Shown in pieces: positions 46,822 through 58,428 of a stretch of DNA of 64,000 nucleotides. The DNA is from Rostrohypoxylon terebratum (Eukaryota; Ascomycota; Sordariomycetes; Xylariales; Hypoxylaceae): the NCBI GenBank assembly GCA_022497145.1, contig MU385884.1:62001-126000 (forward strand). The letters run 5' to 3'. Position 1 is the first letter of the stretch, and every line of letters begins with the position of its first letter. The notes under the pieces are model-generated. The model searched no databases and was not told the origin of the DNA. It saw only the letters and a list, made by a program, of their open reading frames with translations. The translations under genes were made by a program, and so were the position numbers.

Positions 46822-48109
46822 ATGCCTCACAAGGAAAAAGAGGTCTCTGAGTTCACCCCTGAACTTTATCCGCCGTTTCCGGAGGACGTTCCAACAGTCG
46901 AACTACAAACCATCACTTTATCAAAGCTTCTTGAAGGTGACGCAGCGGAGCAGGATCGAGTGTTTAAGCAGTGTGTTGGACGTGGGTTCTTCTACCTCGC
47001 TCTCGATGGTTGTGAAACGGGCGAGACTATCTTGCGAGGTGCGGACCAGATCGCGTTAACTGGGGAGCGCGTCTTCAGGTTACCCCTCGAGGAGAAAATG
47101 CGATACAAGATGGTCAAGACTCTGTTCGGGTATAAGTTTGCCGGGTCTACCAAAACTGACAAGTTCGGGACTCCGGATACGGCCGAGTTTTTCAATGTGG
47201 GAAAGAATGATAGTACGTGGAATCAAAAGTCTTCCCTTCCTTTTTCGTCTGTCTCAGGGGTAAGCAGAGAGCCCCAAAAGAGGTGTTTGCAGCATTATTG
47301 TTCTTTAAAAAGAAGTTGCTTGAAATCCTCGAGTTCCCCCTTAGAACGAGATTACCAACTTCTGTGACAGTGATAGTACCCGATGACCGTATGACTCGTC
47401 CGTGGCCGTCAGCCATTCTAGACGCGAAACCACTTTTCGATGCCTACATGAAGAGTGCGCACTCTATTGGCATGACAGTTCTGGCTATCATCGCCGACAA
47501 ATTAGGGATTGATTTTTCCGAATTCGCGAGCCGACATAGGATCGAAGAGCCCTCTGGTGATCATGTTCGAATTACAAGAGGCCCGCCACGTGTGACAGAA
47601 GAGATGCCTGAGATCCAGACCCCGTCGCATACTGATTTTGGGACGTAAGAAAACCTTTCATTTTAAGAGGTCTCATATTTTTAGGGACGCATGTTGAAAA
47701 CTCTTATAGGATCACTATCCTCATGAACTGGCTTGGCGGGCTCCAGGTCTGGTCTGAATCATCGCGGAAGGCGCAACTGGGTGGGCTTGAGCCTGATGTT
47801 CCAGGAGAATGGCTTTGGGTCAAGCCAAAGAGAGGTTGTGCAATCATCAACCTAGGCGATGCCGCCGTTAGATTCACCAACGGGGTCGTCTGTTCCGGCC
47901 GCCATCGCGTGATACCATCTCCGGGCGCGCAAGGCCGATGGCCGCGTTATAGTATCGTGTATTTCGTCCGTCCAGAGGACAAATGCCTCATGAAGAGCCT
48001 GAAAGGCAAAGGCATTCCGGAAAGCCGAGATAATGAGGACGAGGGGCTGACAGCCACGGAATGGATATATAGAAAGTCTGCCGCGCTGGGAAATCAGTTC
48101 GACAACTGA
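46822..48109 (+). CDS. 2-oxoglutarate/Fe(II)-dependent oxygenase (isopenicillin N synthase-like)
   Basis: Three exons (46822-47212, 47371-47644, 47710-48109) encode 354 residues. The intron of 158 bases is supported by the join A|TG that restores G-K-N-D-M-I-V-P. The first block after the N-terminus, P-P-F-P-E-D-V-P-T-V-E-L, is the usual start of fungal DIOX proteins. The iron ligands are His217 and Asp219 in H-T-D-F-G and the distal His287 in S-G-R-H-R-V; Arg301 and Ser303 in R-Y-S bind 2-oxoglutarate. Such enzymes hydroxylate, desaturate or cyclise small molecules in the cytosol, but the substrate is unknown. The gene is tail to tail with a Zn2Cys6 regulator about 350 bases away, an arrangement common for a metabolic enzyme and its controller. 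Confidence 0.9.
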
Positions 48110-48453
48110 CGGAATGCTGTGTATACAACAATACTTGAACGAGCCCGCGGGTCATCGCCTTACTTCTTCCTGAGTAGGATTTGGGGTTTGTTACTTCTGG
48201 GTAACTCAAGTAATAGCCGCAAAAGTTTGAAAGGTGATTGACGGAGTGAAAACAATTGGCGCGATGTGGATTGAATGGAGTTTATGGGAACTGTCTCATG
48301 CAAATGCCAACCGAACTGCATCTTCCCATTCCCCTGAGTGAGTTTCCAGGAGTGATGTCGTAGTAGCTTGCCCTTAAGTGGGACATAGCACCTTGATTAA
48401 GGATCCTACGTCAGCTACTATGAAATAGTTCGTAGCTAGGATAGCTCGCTTGG
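48110..48453. other. convergent 3' flanks
   Basis: A 344-base spacer between the oxygenase and regulator stops, with no coding signal. Confidence 0.6.
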
Positions 48454-50991
48454 TCACGACCATTGTGAAAAGTCAGGCGGTGCTATCATCTCAGTACCTG
48501 GGGTTACCCCTAGAACGGAATCAATGCTAGTGAAGTCGAAGAGAACATTCTGCATCTACAACCACATATTAGTTCACTGCTGTGGTGATAAGAAGAAATA
48601 CTAACCGATTCATCGTATTCCCAGTCTTCTTCCATAGCCATCGTGGTACTGAAATTAAACTGCCCCTCATTGGCACTGGAGTCGGCGGCTTCTATTTCTG
48701 CCCCCCGTTGCTTGAGTATGTCGAAACCTTCGCGGATGGCTTCGGTGCCGGCTTTAATAACTACATCCGTAAGGTCTGGCCCTTTTAGACCATTCACTAA
48801 TCCTTCAATCTGCGCTATTAAAGCAGCAGTGAACATGTATCCTTTGATATTGGTTTCTCCGATTGTAATACGTCCGAAAATCCAGAAGGCAGAATCACGT
48901 AAGATGTTGTATAAATCTATCCGAGGCGTGGGAGGGCCAAGCCCATCGTCTTCTTGAAGTTGGCTTTTCAGCTCAAGGCCGATTGACATAGACACCTGCG
49001 AGAGAATGAGACGGAAGATGCCACTTGCGCAAGTTGCCATTCTCGCCAGATCATCCGCATCTACCGATATTGCTTCAGGTCCATTGGGTGGACATGGATA
49101 AGGCCGAGGATTGAGGGCCGCCGTTGGGAAAACCGTTGACCAGATTTTGGCCGCCATTTCGACCACAGTCTTTCTCGAGAAGGCGTAAGCCGGCTCGATC
49201 ATAGACGGGCTGAAATAAGGAAGATGTAGAGACATAAAATACCTGCGGACAATGACCTCTATAAAGCGCCGTTGGAACTCTGTCGGTTGCCGGTCGCTGA
49301 ACGAGAATTTTTGGAGATATTGGGAAAGTGACTTATATGCGTTAGCCAATTGACCATGCAGACCAAGGACGTCCTCGTAAGTGTGCTGGGAATCGAATTC
49401 GTTGAGCGATCGCGCAACTGCGAGTCGTGTCGAAAAAGTGATGCGAAGAGCTAAGGCCGCAGACATGTCCGTAAATTGCTCTGGTGGGTTAATGATAGCC
49501 GGCGCATCATTGTCTATTAGTTGATCGTCGTCATAATTTGCCGGGGCGCAGGTGTCATAATCTTGAAAATGGATTAGGGGCGGACCGCCGGAGTCCATGC
49601 TAGTCTGTAATGCAAGCTCTAAAATCGTATTCCACAGCCGGCGACGCATCTCCGAAACAAATGGGCTCATCTTGGGAAGTTTTGCTGGATCTCTATGTAA
49701 TCCCATATACATCGCCGTGCGCATTAGGTCTCCGACGGAGATCCAGACCAAGTCATGCCCAACCGACGCTGCTTGCTGTGCGAAGCACAGAAGCATCTTA
49801 ACTTGTAAGCCAGAAAGTGTTAACCTTGCCTTCGGAATTGGAGACATCAGCCAGAATTGTGCTTCGTGGACCCATTGAATGGCAGATTTCCGTAGAGTAA
49901 AACGTTCGTCATACGTGGTGCTGCCGATGGCCATGACGAGTTGGAGTAGGATTACGAAAGAAACGTCAACTGAATCTGGCGAAGACCAAAACTTCTCATA
50001 CTCTTTTCGAAAGGAGGGGATATGTAAAATTCGAAATACAGATTCCACGGTTCGAATGTAGCCCTCTACGAGCTTTTCGGTGGTTTCTCGTGGTGGTATA
50101 TTTGTACCGAACCTGAAATTGAACAAATTAGGAACTCGTTGCGACTTGATGGTGCGAGCCAAGGTCTTGCTCTTGTTTACTAATGCCATTGTTTCGCTTT
50201 TCTTCTCGCGAGAAAGCTGATCGAATAGTTCCAGGGTGTATTTGAACTAAGAAGGGGTAAGTTATTTGCCCATAAATATAATTAAATGTCTTGTTAGGAA
50301 GCAGTGACGACGAAAGAAAAAAGAGATGAGGGCAGCATACGCCTCCGATTTGGTTCATCCAGTGACTTTGACCCAAGTACCTGGTTTTGGTCATAACGCT
50401 TCTGTTCATAGTATGTAGCTCCCCCGCGAGGTAGCTTGGATAACTAGCTACGGTATCTGTGGCGGCGGCGGAGGTTCGTTTGATATTCTTCTGACTTGAA
50501 TGACGTTCGGTAGACTCTTCTAAACGACGCTCAAGATCGCTAATTCTATCTAATAAGGACTTCACATCGAACGATGATTCGGGACCATGAGAAGAGGAAG
50601 AGTCGACGGGCGTGGACCCAGTCATAGAATGGGTTGAACGGGTTGAGTGGGTTGAGTGATCTTGGTGTGACCCGTCGCTATGATTCACATGAGCTGACCC
50701 ACTCGCGACGGGGGAGACGGTGGTCTCGGAGGTGACACTTGGCAGCGTGTCGGCCGGCTGGGGTAGACCGACCGTGGCAGGTAGTATGTCCGAATGCCGT
50801 GATAGGCTCTGGGGTTCATAAACACATGTTTTATGTTTAGACCTCACACATGCGCCACAAGGCAAGTTGCGATCACAACGGATCTTGGACCTCCTGCAGC
50901 TAACACATGAAAGCGCAGGTCGACGTCTGCGACGATCAACCTTCAAGTTGTGTATGTCGTCCATGTCGTCCATGGCATCTATACCTAACAT
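48454..50991 (-). CDS. Zn(II)2Cys6 fungal transcription factor with fungal_trans domain
   Basis: Three exons on the minus strand (50991-50341, 50246-48606, 48555-48454) encode 797 residues. The cluster is C-x2-C-x6-C-x5-C-x2-C-x7-C, with Cys at 29, 32, 39, 45, 48 and 56, preceded by a basic R-R-R-R-R run. A His/Ser/Thr-rich linker (about 95-140) and a coiled-coil-like S-L-L-D-R-I-S-D-L-E-R-R-L-E-E follow. The middle homology (fungal_trans) domain is then visible, with F-R-I-L-H-I-P-S-F and A-M-Y-M-G-L-H-R-D-P. The last intron (48605-48556) is needed to reach the final 33 codons, which read M-Q-N-V-L-F-D-F and end P-P-D-F-S-Q-W-S, a typical aromatic tail. It is nuclear and may control the adjacent oxygenase. 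Confidence 0.9.
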
Positions 50992-50999
50992 CCATCCAT
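50985..50999 (-). promoter_or_regulatory. overlapping upstream mini-ORF at the regulator start
   Basis: Three ATGs in three frames lie within eleven bases: at 50999 (four codons then TAG, overlapping the main start), at 50995 and at the main start 50991. A scanning ribosome would meet the first two before the true start, so translation of the regulator may be damped or require leaky scanning. Confidence 0.5.
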
Positions 51000-53199
51000 C
51001 ACGATCTGATAAGATCTGATTCAGTGTGTGTGAAGGGTTAGCAAATAAAGAATAAGAATGCCACGGGTCTTAGCGGTTCTTCGCGATGCCCTCCTTGGCT
51101 ACTGTAATTGATCTGCCTTCACGCGTCGAACGATGATGGTGTTGAATCGGCTTATTTTTCTTTGCCTCGGTCGAATTCGACATTATCCCCGAGTCTCACA
51201 TAATGCAATACTTCCTTGCGACACTATATCGGATGTATAAACACCATATACGTACCTCTTTTATAAATATGGTCGCACGTTTTGCTGCATAACAGCTTCA
51301 TTACTCAGAGATTACTAGTGTTTGATGGATGGATTACTCATGAATTACTAATCAAACACCGAGTTATGACATCTGAATTCACCGAATATCGGACATAAGA
51401 AGGATAAGAAAGAATACTAGTAGGTACTAGGTAGGTGAAGTTAGAAACATACAATGTACATATACTCATAATACTCTATTTTCCGTGACAAAGAGCTGCT
51501 TCCTGTTCTCCTCAGCCTCCCTAATATTATCAATATTATCAGATCATGATTACGTCAGCATTCATGTCAGCAATTCTATGAGTGTTTATGTAATCATTTG
51601 CGATAGGACCTAGGTAATGACGTAATCATAGCTGCGAAATTCTGACAAGACGCAATAAATTTACAACACGACTTATTTTTCACTTGAAGATTTCTCTATA
51701 CATAACTATTAGTTCTACTATATCCAAATCCCTCGATATGATTTGCGGCTTCGAAGTTCTCCAAGTCATCGGTTAACAAACATATAACCTACAATCACAT
51801 TATGTAAGCACCTGTATCGTGTACAAGTCGCAATTTTATTGTACATATTACCTAGCTGCTCATAAATTTCTTCTTTACTGCTAGTAAAAGACCATCTAGT
51901 AGAACGTCTGCTAGGATTCGTTAATCATCGACTTATCGTGATCTAAGATTCAAAGCCACAGCTAGAGCAGAGGATTACCTAAGCATGGTAGGTAGATAGA
52001 ATTCGAGGTCACAATAAGGGAACTTGATCGTTGCTATACGTCAGTAGGCATTGCTGCAAGGAGCTTAGTGCTGAAATCTAGAAGTATGACATTTATTGTA
52101 ACTAATTCTACCCAATAACATAAGAATGAAACTCAAGTCTCAAGTTTTTTCTTCACTGATTATGTAATCGTTCTACATCCCCCATTGTGGAACGAAACAA
52201 TCTCGCATCTCAAACCCTTTGTAAGTGTCGAGCTTTCTATGGGATCTCTTTGATCTCTTTGATATTCATAGGGCTGGGATTAATCTTTGAAAAAGTTCGG
52301 CAATGCGTGTATGTAGCGAATGAGCTATGAAAGTTGATTCTAGTGAGCACTATAATATACTTAGGTCCTAGGACCTAGGTAACGATGGAAAATATGTACT
52401 ACTCGAAAACCATTGATAACCGAAGCTGTGATGTTTGTAGCGTCGAGATTGCAATATATGTGGGGAAGACAGCCTCTACTACAGCAGCTGTACATAAGTG
52501 GATATTTTCCATGCATACCTATTACCTAGTAGTAATGTGTATCTAATAGGTACTTGCCTATCTACCTGACTATATAGATTGATAATAGCGGTATTATTAC
52601 ATTGTGAAGTTGGAAGAAAAGTGAGCCAGTAACTAGGTAGGTATACGATCAACAGGTAGTCGCCTTCACAACGCCACAAGCAGGGGTGGGGATGTAGGGA
52701 AGGCAGGGGGGTTCTTGCTCATCACTGTAGGGCGTGAATTTCCGTGAATTTGAGCACAGCTTGTAGGCAAACCGGCCGGCACGATCACAAGTCAACTACA
52801 GTACTTCCTTCGTAAAACTGCACTTCAATCTACTACCTTGCCTTCCGTCTATTCCCCTCTGCCTTCTTCGGTATTTGAGGTGTGAAGCTTCCTTGGCCTG
52901 TGCATTTCCAAATCTTCTTCCTTTCTTCCACTTCCACTACTTCGTTATCCACACAACTTTCCCACTCCCTCTACTCTTCCACAAGCACCGAATCATCAAT
53001 TTTCTTGTCCCTAGCCACCACAATACCTAGTTCAAGAACTTAGTTCATATTTCTCTCTCTTCGTGACCCATGTAGCCGTCAACAAAAGCTCACCGACGTG
53101 TTCACGTTGAATTCAGACCGTCTTCCCTTCACCGACTTAGGTTTTCCTTATCTCATCGTTGTTGATACTCCAGTAGACTTAGGATCATTCATCATCGCA
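51000..53199. other. 2.2 kb intergenic, AT-leaning
   Basis: The left end is the regulator promoter. No gene was supported. The middle (51200-52600) is AT-leaning, with scattered CCTAGGTA words (52365-52380, 52545-52560). The right end (about 52800-53190) is C/T-rich and resembles a fungal promoter with a 5' leader for the small exon at 53200. Confidence 0.6.
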
Positions 53200-53310
53200 A
53201 TGGCACCCAAGTCTCCCACTGACAAGGTCGATGTCACTCAGATTCATCTATCTCCACGCGACATGGAGATCCTGGCACTTGCATGGCAGTGTTTCGAGAC
53301 GCAGCCAAAG
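53200..53310 (+). pseudogene. orphan first exon of a small protein gene
   Basis: An ATG followed by 37 codons (M-A-P-K-S-P-T-D-K-V, then L-S-P-R-D-M-E-I-L-A-L-A-W-Q-C-F) ends exactly at a consensus donor G|GTAAGC. The sequence resembles the start of small fungal proteins with a helical DNA-binding-like motif, in which a second exon normally continues the helices. No in-frame continuation was found after the acceptor near 53416 or the one near 54514 (which gives P-N-R-stop). It is either a truncated relic or a gene with a distant or unrecognised second exon. The C/T-rich leader upstream argues for recent function. Confidence 0.4.
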
Positions 53311-54678
53311 GTAAGCTTTACATGACCACAATCCACATTGTTTCACCAACCTCCACTTGCTACCACTGTCTCTTTCTTTGTTATGATTCCATTGCTTCTC
53401 ATGGTAAACCTCATCAGGTTATTCCGAGTGTCAGCTGACCCAGGTTGAGTATGCGTCTGTTGTACACGGAGTTTACTAGGGAGTACATGGAGTTAATTCG
53501 ATTCCATGATAGGAGTATGTAATGGATGTAAGTATAGGTACGTACTTAGTATGGAAAGCCACGATGTTCATGTACCTAGGTAGTATTTCTCACCTTGAAA
53601 CGATACCTGTGATTTCCAAGTTGGTCGGTTCCATGTGGCTTGGCTGGAAATAGGCATGTATCCGATATCGTCTACCTCGTAGGTACTGCCCGGTGTGCCG
53701 CTATGCGGAGAGCGGGGTAACATTTATGTGGGCACCTAAGGTACATAGGTATCCATCTTGGAAACTTTGGAGATCCTTCAGCTCACCTGGGCCCTGGCAG
53801 GTATTCACATGAGGTACTTTAGGTACTTCCAAGTTGCTGCTGCCGCACGTTCCAGCGGGGTGCTGCAGCATTGGCACGGGCTGCACGGGCTGCACTAAGG
53901 CGTCCTCTTGTGCCCACGTGTGGCACCTTCTGTATTACCGCAGTACAAGCTTTAACTCTTTTATTCACGACATACGCTTTCCATTATAGTTCTGAACTTA
54001 ACTCACTCATTAAGGCATACAAGCAGGCACCAACCAGCAACCTTGAAGTTTTAGTAGGGAAACAGGGGCTTACCTGATAGGTATTGAGACGAAGAACTGC
54101 ATCCATGGATGTACAATACATAGTATGGATGGTTGTTACCAATCTGAACGAAAAAACCGTAGCAGTTCCATTGCGATGGAACCACTCCCCACTTTCTGTC
54201 TCAGCGATCCCTGACTCAATAGTAGTACTTACATAATACAGCTGTACTTGGCGACAATTCTTTTTTTCTCAGCCAATGAAATGAATTTCATTTTTCCTCT
54301 CTGCTTCATCTTGCATATCGTCAACTATTCTAGGCCGTCTTCCCGTCTTCCCATGTTTTTGAATCCCCAAACGCTCATGCACGATGTAGATTGCCCAACC
54401 TTTTTTTTTTCTGTCTACGTTGGAATAATATCTCGTTAAGCCTTTTGCTCTCATGAATAGGCTGATCGATGTCTATTGATAATTACTAAATACGCTGCTT
54501 GTTTTTTGTTGCAGCCGAATCGATAGTCAACTTACGAATGGAAGCGAAACTTTCCTCGTCCTCACCACGTTTTAGGCTGGCAAGAAGTCTCAACAGATGA
54601 CCAGTTACCCCGGTTCTAAGTTTCAATTTGTTTTCATTCTAATTTGTCTCGAACGATAAAAAGGAAAAAAAGTTTACA
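53311..54678. other. 1.4 kb without a supported gene
   Basis: It may contain an intron or the remains of the gene starting at 53200. It includes CCTAGGTA words (53570-53585, 53735-53750), a GCACGGGCTGCACGGGCTGCAC tandem around 53874-53896, and the promoter and leader of the SulP gene at its right end. Confidence 0.55.
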
Positions 54679-57132
54679 ATGTCATCGTCACGACCTCCCT
54701 CGATTACAACTAGCTCTCGACCCTATCACGACCATGCTCCAATAACTCCCAGTACCCTCCGCCAGAGTCGTACCGTCTCATCTTCCTCGATGAGTGACGA
54801 TACACCAGGCCATTCCGCCGGTCCCAGTACGCGACACGAACCTTCCGCTGACGGAACTACCGAAACCACATCTTTGCTCCACGACCACCATGCGCACGAT
54901 GGCCCTTGCGACCACGGCACATTCTCTCCCCGCGTTTCTAGTCCTCCTTTGAGAGGTGGTGTTTTCGATGCCGAGATAGGCTCCGTAGCGGACTCGGATG
55001 GCTCTGGTTCTGTACCGTCCAGCGATACGCTGCTTAAGGGCAATTGGAAGAAGACATTTTCGAGCAGGGTAAAGAGCAAGAAGATGACAGACTCCAGTAC
55101 CCTCGCGCAACAGCACGGCGTCCAGGACTCGTGGGGGATGTATTTGTCGTATTACGTACCATTTCTCATATGGATCAAGCAGTACAAGTGGTCTTGGTTA
55201 AAAGGTGACTTTACGGCTGCCATCACTATCGCCTCTATGTACCTCCCCATGGCCTTGTCGTACGCGGACAATCTGGCTCATGTTCCTCCGATCAATGGTC
55301 TTTACGCTTTCGCTATCAATCCTTTCGTATATGCCCTATTGGGAAGTTGCCCGCTCATGGTGGTCGGGCCTGAGGCAGCCGGGTCCTTGCTCATTGGGTC
55401 TATTGTAAAGAACAGTATCGACCTTGGGCGTGGAGAAGATGATAATGCTGTTCTACAGGCGAAAGTAGCTGGTGTGGCCGTTGGTATAGCTGGCGCTACT
55501 GTCTTCTTCATGGGCGTATTTCGCTTGGGATTTCTTGATAGTGTTCTGAGCCGACCTTTCCTACGCGGCTTCATCTCGGCTATCGGTGTAGTTATTTTCA
55601 TCGATCAGTTGATTCCAGTACTAGGACTCCACCGAACCGCGAAAACCACGGAGGGCGTCACGCATGGAAGTACAGTACAGAAGCTGGAGTTCGTGTTGAC
55701 ACATCTCGGCGACAGACACAATCTTACCGCTGTCGTCGGCGTCGTCGGCTTCGTCGTTATTATGGTGCTTCGGTAAGTGCCAAAGCAAGACACATATTGA
55801 ACGTAACTTACTTTATATATAGAGAGATCAAGCGACGATTGCAGCCACGATATCCGGGCGTAGCTTATTTTCCTGATCGACTTCTCGTCGTCGTCCTCTC
55901 CGCAGTTCTAGCAGGGAACCTAGACTGGGAACAACGCGGTGTCCCAGTGCTAGGCAAAGTGGAGGCAGCGTCCGGTCACACCTTTACGTTTCGCAACCCC
56001 TTCCAGCTATCACACATGACCCATATTCGGGATGCTATGGGTACATCTTTCTTGATTGGAATGTTAGGTTTTTTCGAATCTTCGGTCGCAGCCAAGAGTC
56101 TGGGCGGCGAAGAAATAATCGAGGGAATGCAATTAAGTCCTAATCGTGAACTTGTCGCACTTGGAGCAGCCAATCTCGTGGGTGCTTGTTTTATGGCAAT
56201 TCCAGCTTTTGGCGGTTATGGTCGAAGCAAAGTGAACAAGAGCACTGGTGGAAAGAGTCCTATGAGTTCTGTCATGCTCAGTATTATCACCGTCATCTGT
56301 ATCATGTTCCTTTTGCCGTGGTTTTACTATCTGCCCGTAAGTAATTGTTCTAACCCTGTGATATTTTGCCTTCGGACATCGACGCCTGACAATAGAGTAG
56401 AAACCTATTTTATCCGCTCTCATCATGGCAGTTGCCTGGTCCCTGATTGAAGAAGCACCTCACGATATATCCTTCTTTATTCGAATCAAGGGCTGGACTG
56501 AGCTTTCCCTTATGGCCGTCATTCTAGCCGTCACGGTCTTCTTCTCCCTCAATCTCGGCATCGCAATTGGAATAGGTCTATCACTTCTTCAGGTCATCCG
56601 CCATGCGACACGCCCTCGAATACAGATTTTAGGGAGAATTCCTAATAGCGAACGTTTCGCCAATGCTGAAGACCATCCCGAGGACCTCGAGTTTGTAGAG
56701 GGCTGCTTGATTGTGAAGATCCCTGAACCATTGACCTTCGCAAATACCGGCGAATTGAAGAATCGATTGCGCCGACTCGAACTATACGGCACAGGAAACG
56801 CCCATCCAGCTTTACCCCGTCTACGTCCGCAAGCTAGCAATAAAAACGTGATTTTTGACATTCATGGTGTTACTTCGATGGACGGGTCTGGTACTCAGGT
56901 GCTCGAAGAAATCGTGCGAAATTATCGTGATCGAGGTGTTAGGGTGTTCTTCAGCCGACCTGTCAGTCGGGATAACAAAGTATGGGATCTATTGGAACGG
57001 AGCGGTATCGTAGAACTCGTAGGAGGGAGGCACCGCTTCGTAGACGATGTCAAGGATGCTCTACGTATGACAGAAGTGGAAGACTTTGAGGAGACCGGGG
57101 CTTGCGCGGTAGCTAGCGACAATCTCTCTTAG
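54679..57132 (+). CDS. SulP (SLC26-type) anion transporter with STAS domain
   Basis: Three exons (54679-55772, 55823-56336, 56401-57132) encode 779 residues. A Ser/His/Pro-rich N-terminus (about 1-150, with H-D-H-H-A-H-D) precedes the membrane domain. That domain has the SulP entry D-F-T-A-A-I-T-I-A-S and the blocks G-L-Y-A-F-A-I-N-P-F-V-Y-A-L-L-G-S and V-V-G-P-E-A-A-G-S-L-L. About ten to twelve helices follow, then a C-terminal STAS domain (about 600-765) with F-D-I-H-G-V-T-S-M-D-G-S-G. It resembles the yeast YPR003C-like group more than the plasma-membrane sulfate permeases, so an internal-membrane location is likely. Sulfate or another anion is the probable substrate, but this is inference. 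Confidence 0.9.
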
Positions 57133-57719
57133 GTAGAGAGACTTGAGCGTCGTGACGAGTGAAGCTAAAGGTCATGGCGTTCCGCCATCCAAATTCAGTC
57201 TCCATTTCCGCCACAGCCACAACCAATACCATTCTACGAAACACATTCACCAGAAACAACTCACAAAATCACAAGAATGCCTCCTTAATGTCGATACGAG
57301 AATATATGAGACACCCCATCATTCAGTAACGCTGTTCTGGAAACGATCACGACACTGGACTACATGACATCCTGTTCGATTAAATGCCGATGGTAAATAC
57401 CCAAGCTGTTTTTTTCGCTGGCGGCGTGTCCATAAATCCAGCTACTCGGTGGATCCTAGATTGGTAATGTCTTCAAGATGATACATGCATAGCATAGCAC
57501 CAGGAGCATCACGTTGGCGTTCTGGGTACTCAAGTTCATAAAGAAATAGCATAGCTCAAGTCATGTTTGGTGTTTTGATTTAGTTTGATACCTCGTACTC
57601 TCTCGTCGAAAGTTGCTTACAGAAGTGTTATCTATACCTTTCATGGGGTATAAAATAGGCCACCAATTAGTATCTACACTCTCACGACATCCGATTGCCA
57701 AATTGAGAGCTTCCACTCT
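57133..57719. other. 3' flank of SulP gene, no gene
   Basis: A spacer with no supported coding frame. The T run near 57409-57415 and the AT-rich stretch around 57535-57600 are unremarkable. Confidence 0.55.
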
Positions 57720-58428
57720 TTAGGATACTATATTTGCCTTGATAGTCAGAGTTATTGGATCACAGCTGACCGCTCGCGGAGTAGGATCGTCGTCCAAGGT
57801 CGTGCAAGGTAAATGTTTCGTGGCAATCAGGGGGCAAGATGGCACTGCCAGTTGCGGGGGATGTAATCCTGAGCTGATTTGATCCCCTGTTGTGAGTATT
57901 GTGCTATACTCAAAGCCCCTAACCTCCCATTTTGCATCTCTAGACGCCGTTGCACAGTCTATACAAGGGAGGCGATGTGCTACATGCGGGTACGCAGCGA
58001 TCGTCATATTGTCGCCTTTGGCCCCCGTGAAGTGGCCCTTGGGCGTGTCCACGAGTCCGACCAACAGCCTCCCGTCACCCTTCGCAATCGTACTCGCGGA
58101 TTGATTACGCGGGTCGGACTCGCCCGAGCCACGGTCACATACGAATGTATGATCTACGGTGAGATAATCGATCGTTAGATGAGAAGTCGAAGGACACGCT
58201 GAACTCGTCGTCACGCTCATCACACAACGTCTACCCGCTGCTTGCTTCGCCACTACGCTCATCTCGGCATGACGACGCGTACCCGCTAAAGTTAGCGTAG
58301 AGTGTGAAGGCGAAGGCTTCGGCGGTATTTCTGTAGGCCGTGCTGTGCCAGTCGCGGATCATGAAGTGCTTGGATCCTTCTTGGGGACGGGGCTCGTAGG
58401 CGTTTTCCGGGCGAGTCTGTATGAACAT
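57720..58428 (-). CDS. candidate small Cys-containing protein, secreted-type pattern (201 aa)
   Basis: Two minus-strand exons (58428-58257 and 58153-57720) join in phase with C|AT to give S-S-C-R-D-E-H-H-T-F-V-C. The join uses a GTAGTG donor and a CACCGTAG acceptor over 103 bases. The N-terminal exon has F-M-I-R-D-W-H-S-T-A-Y-R, a pattern similar to small secreted fungal proteins (F-x-I-x-D-F/W-x-A). Eight Cys are present. No signal peptide was found with the ATG used; a further 5' exon may be missing. The longer exon is open for 180 codons from its own ATG. The family is not recognised. Codon use is ordinary, so the call is tentative. Confidence 0.35.
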
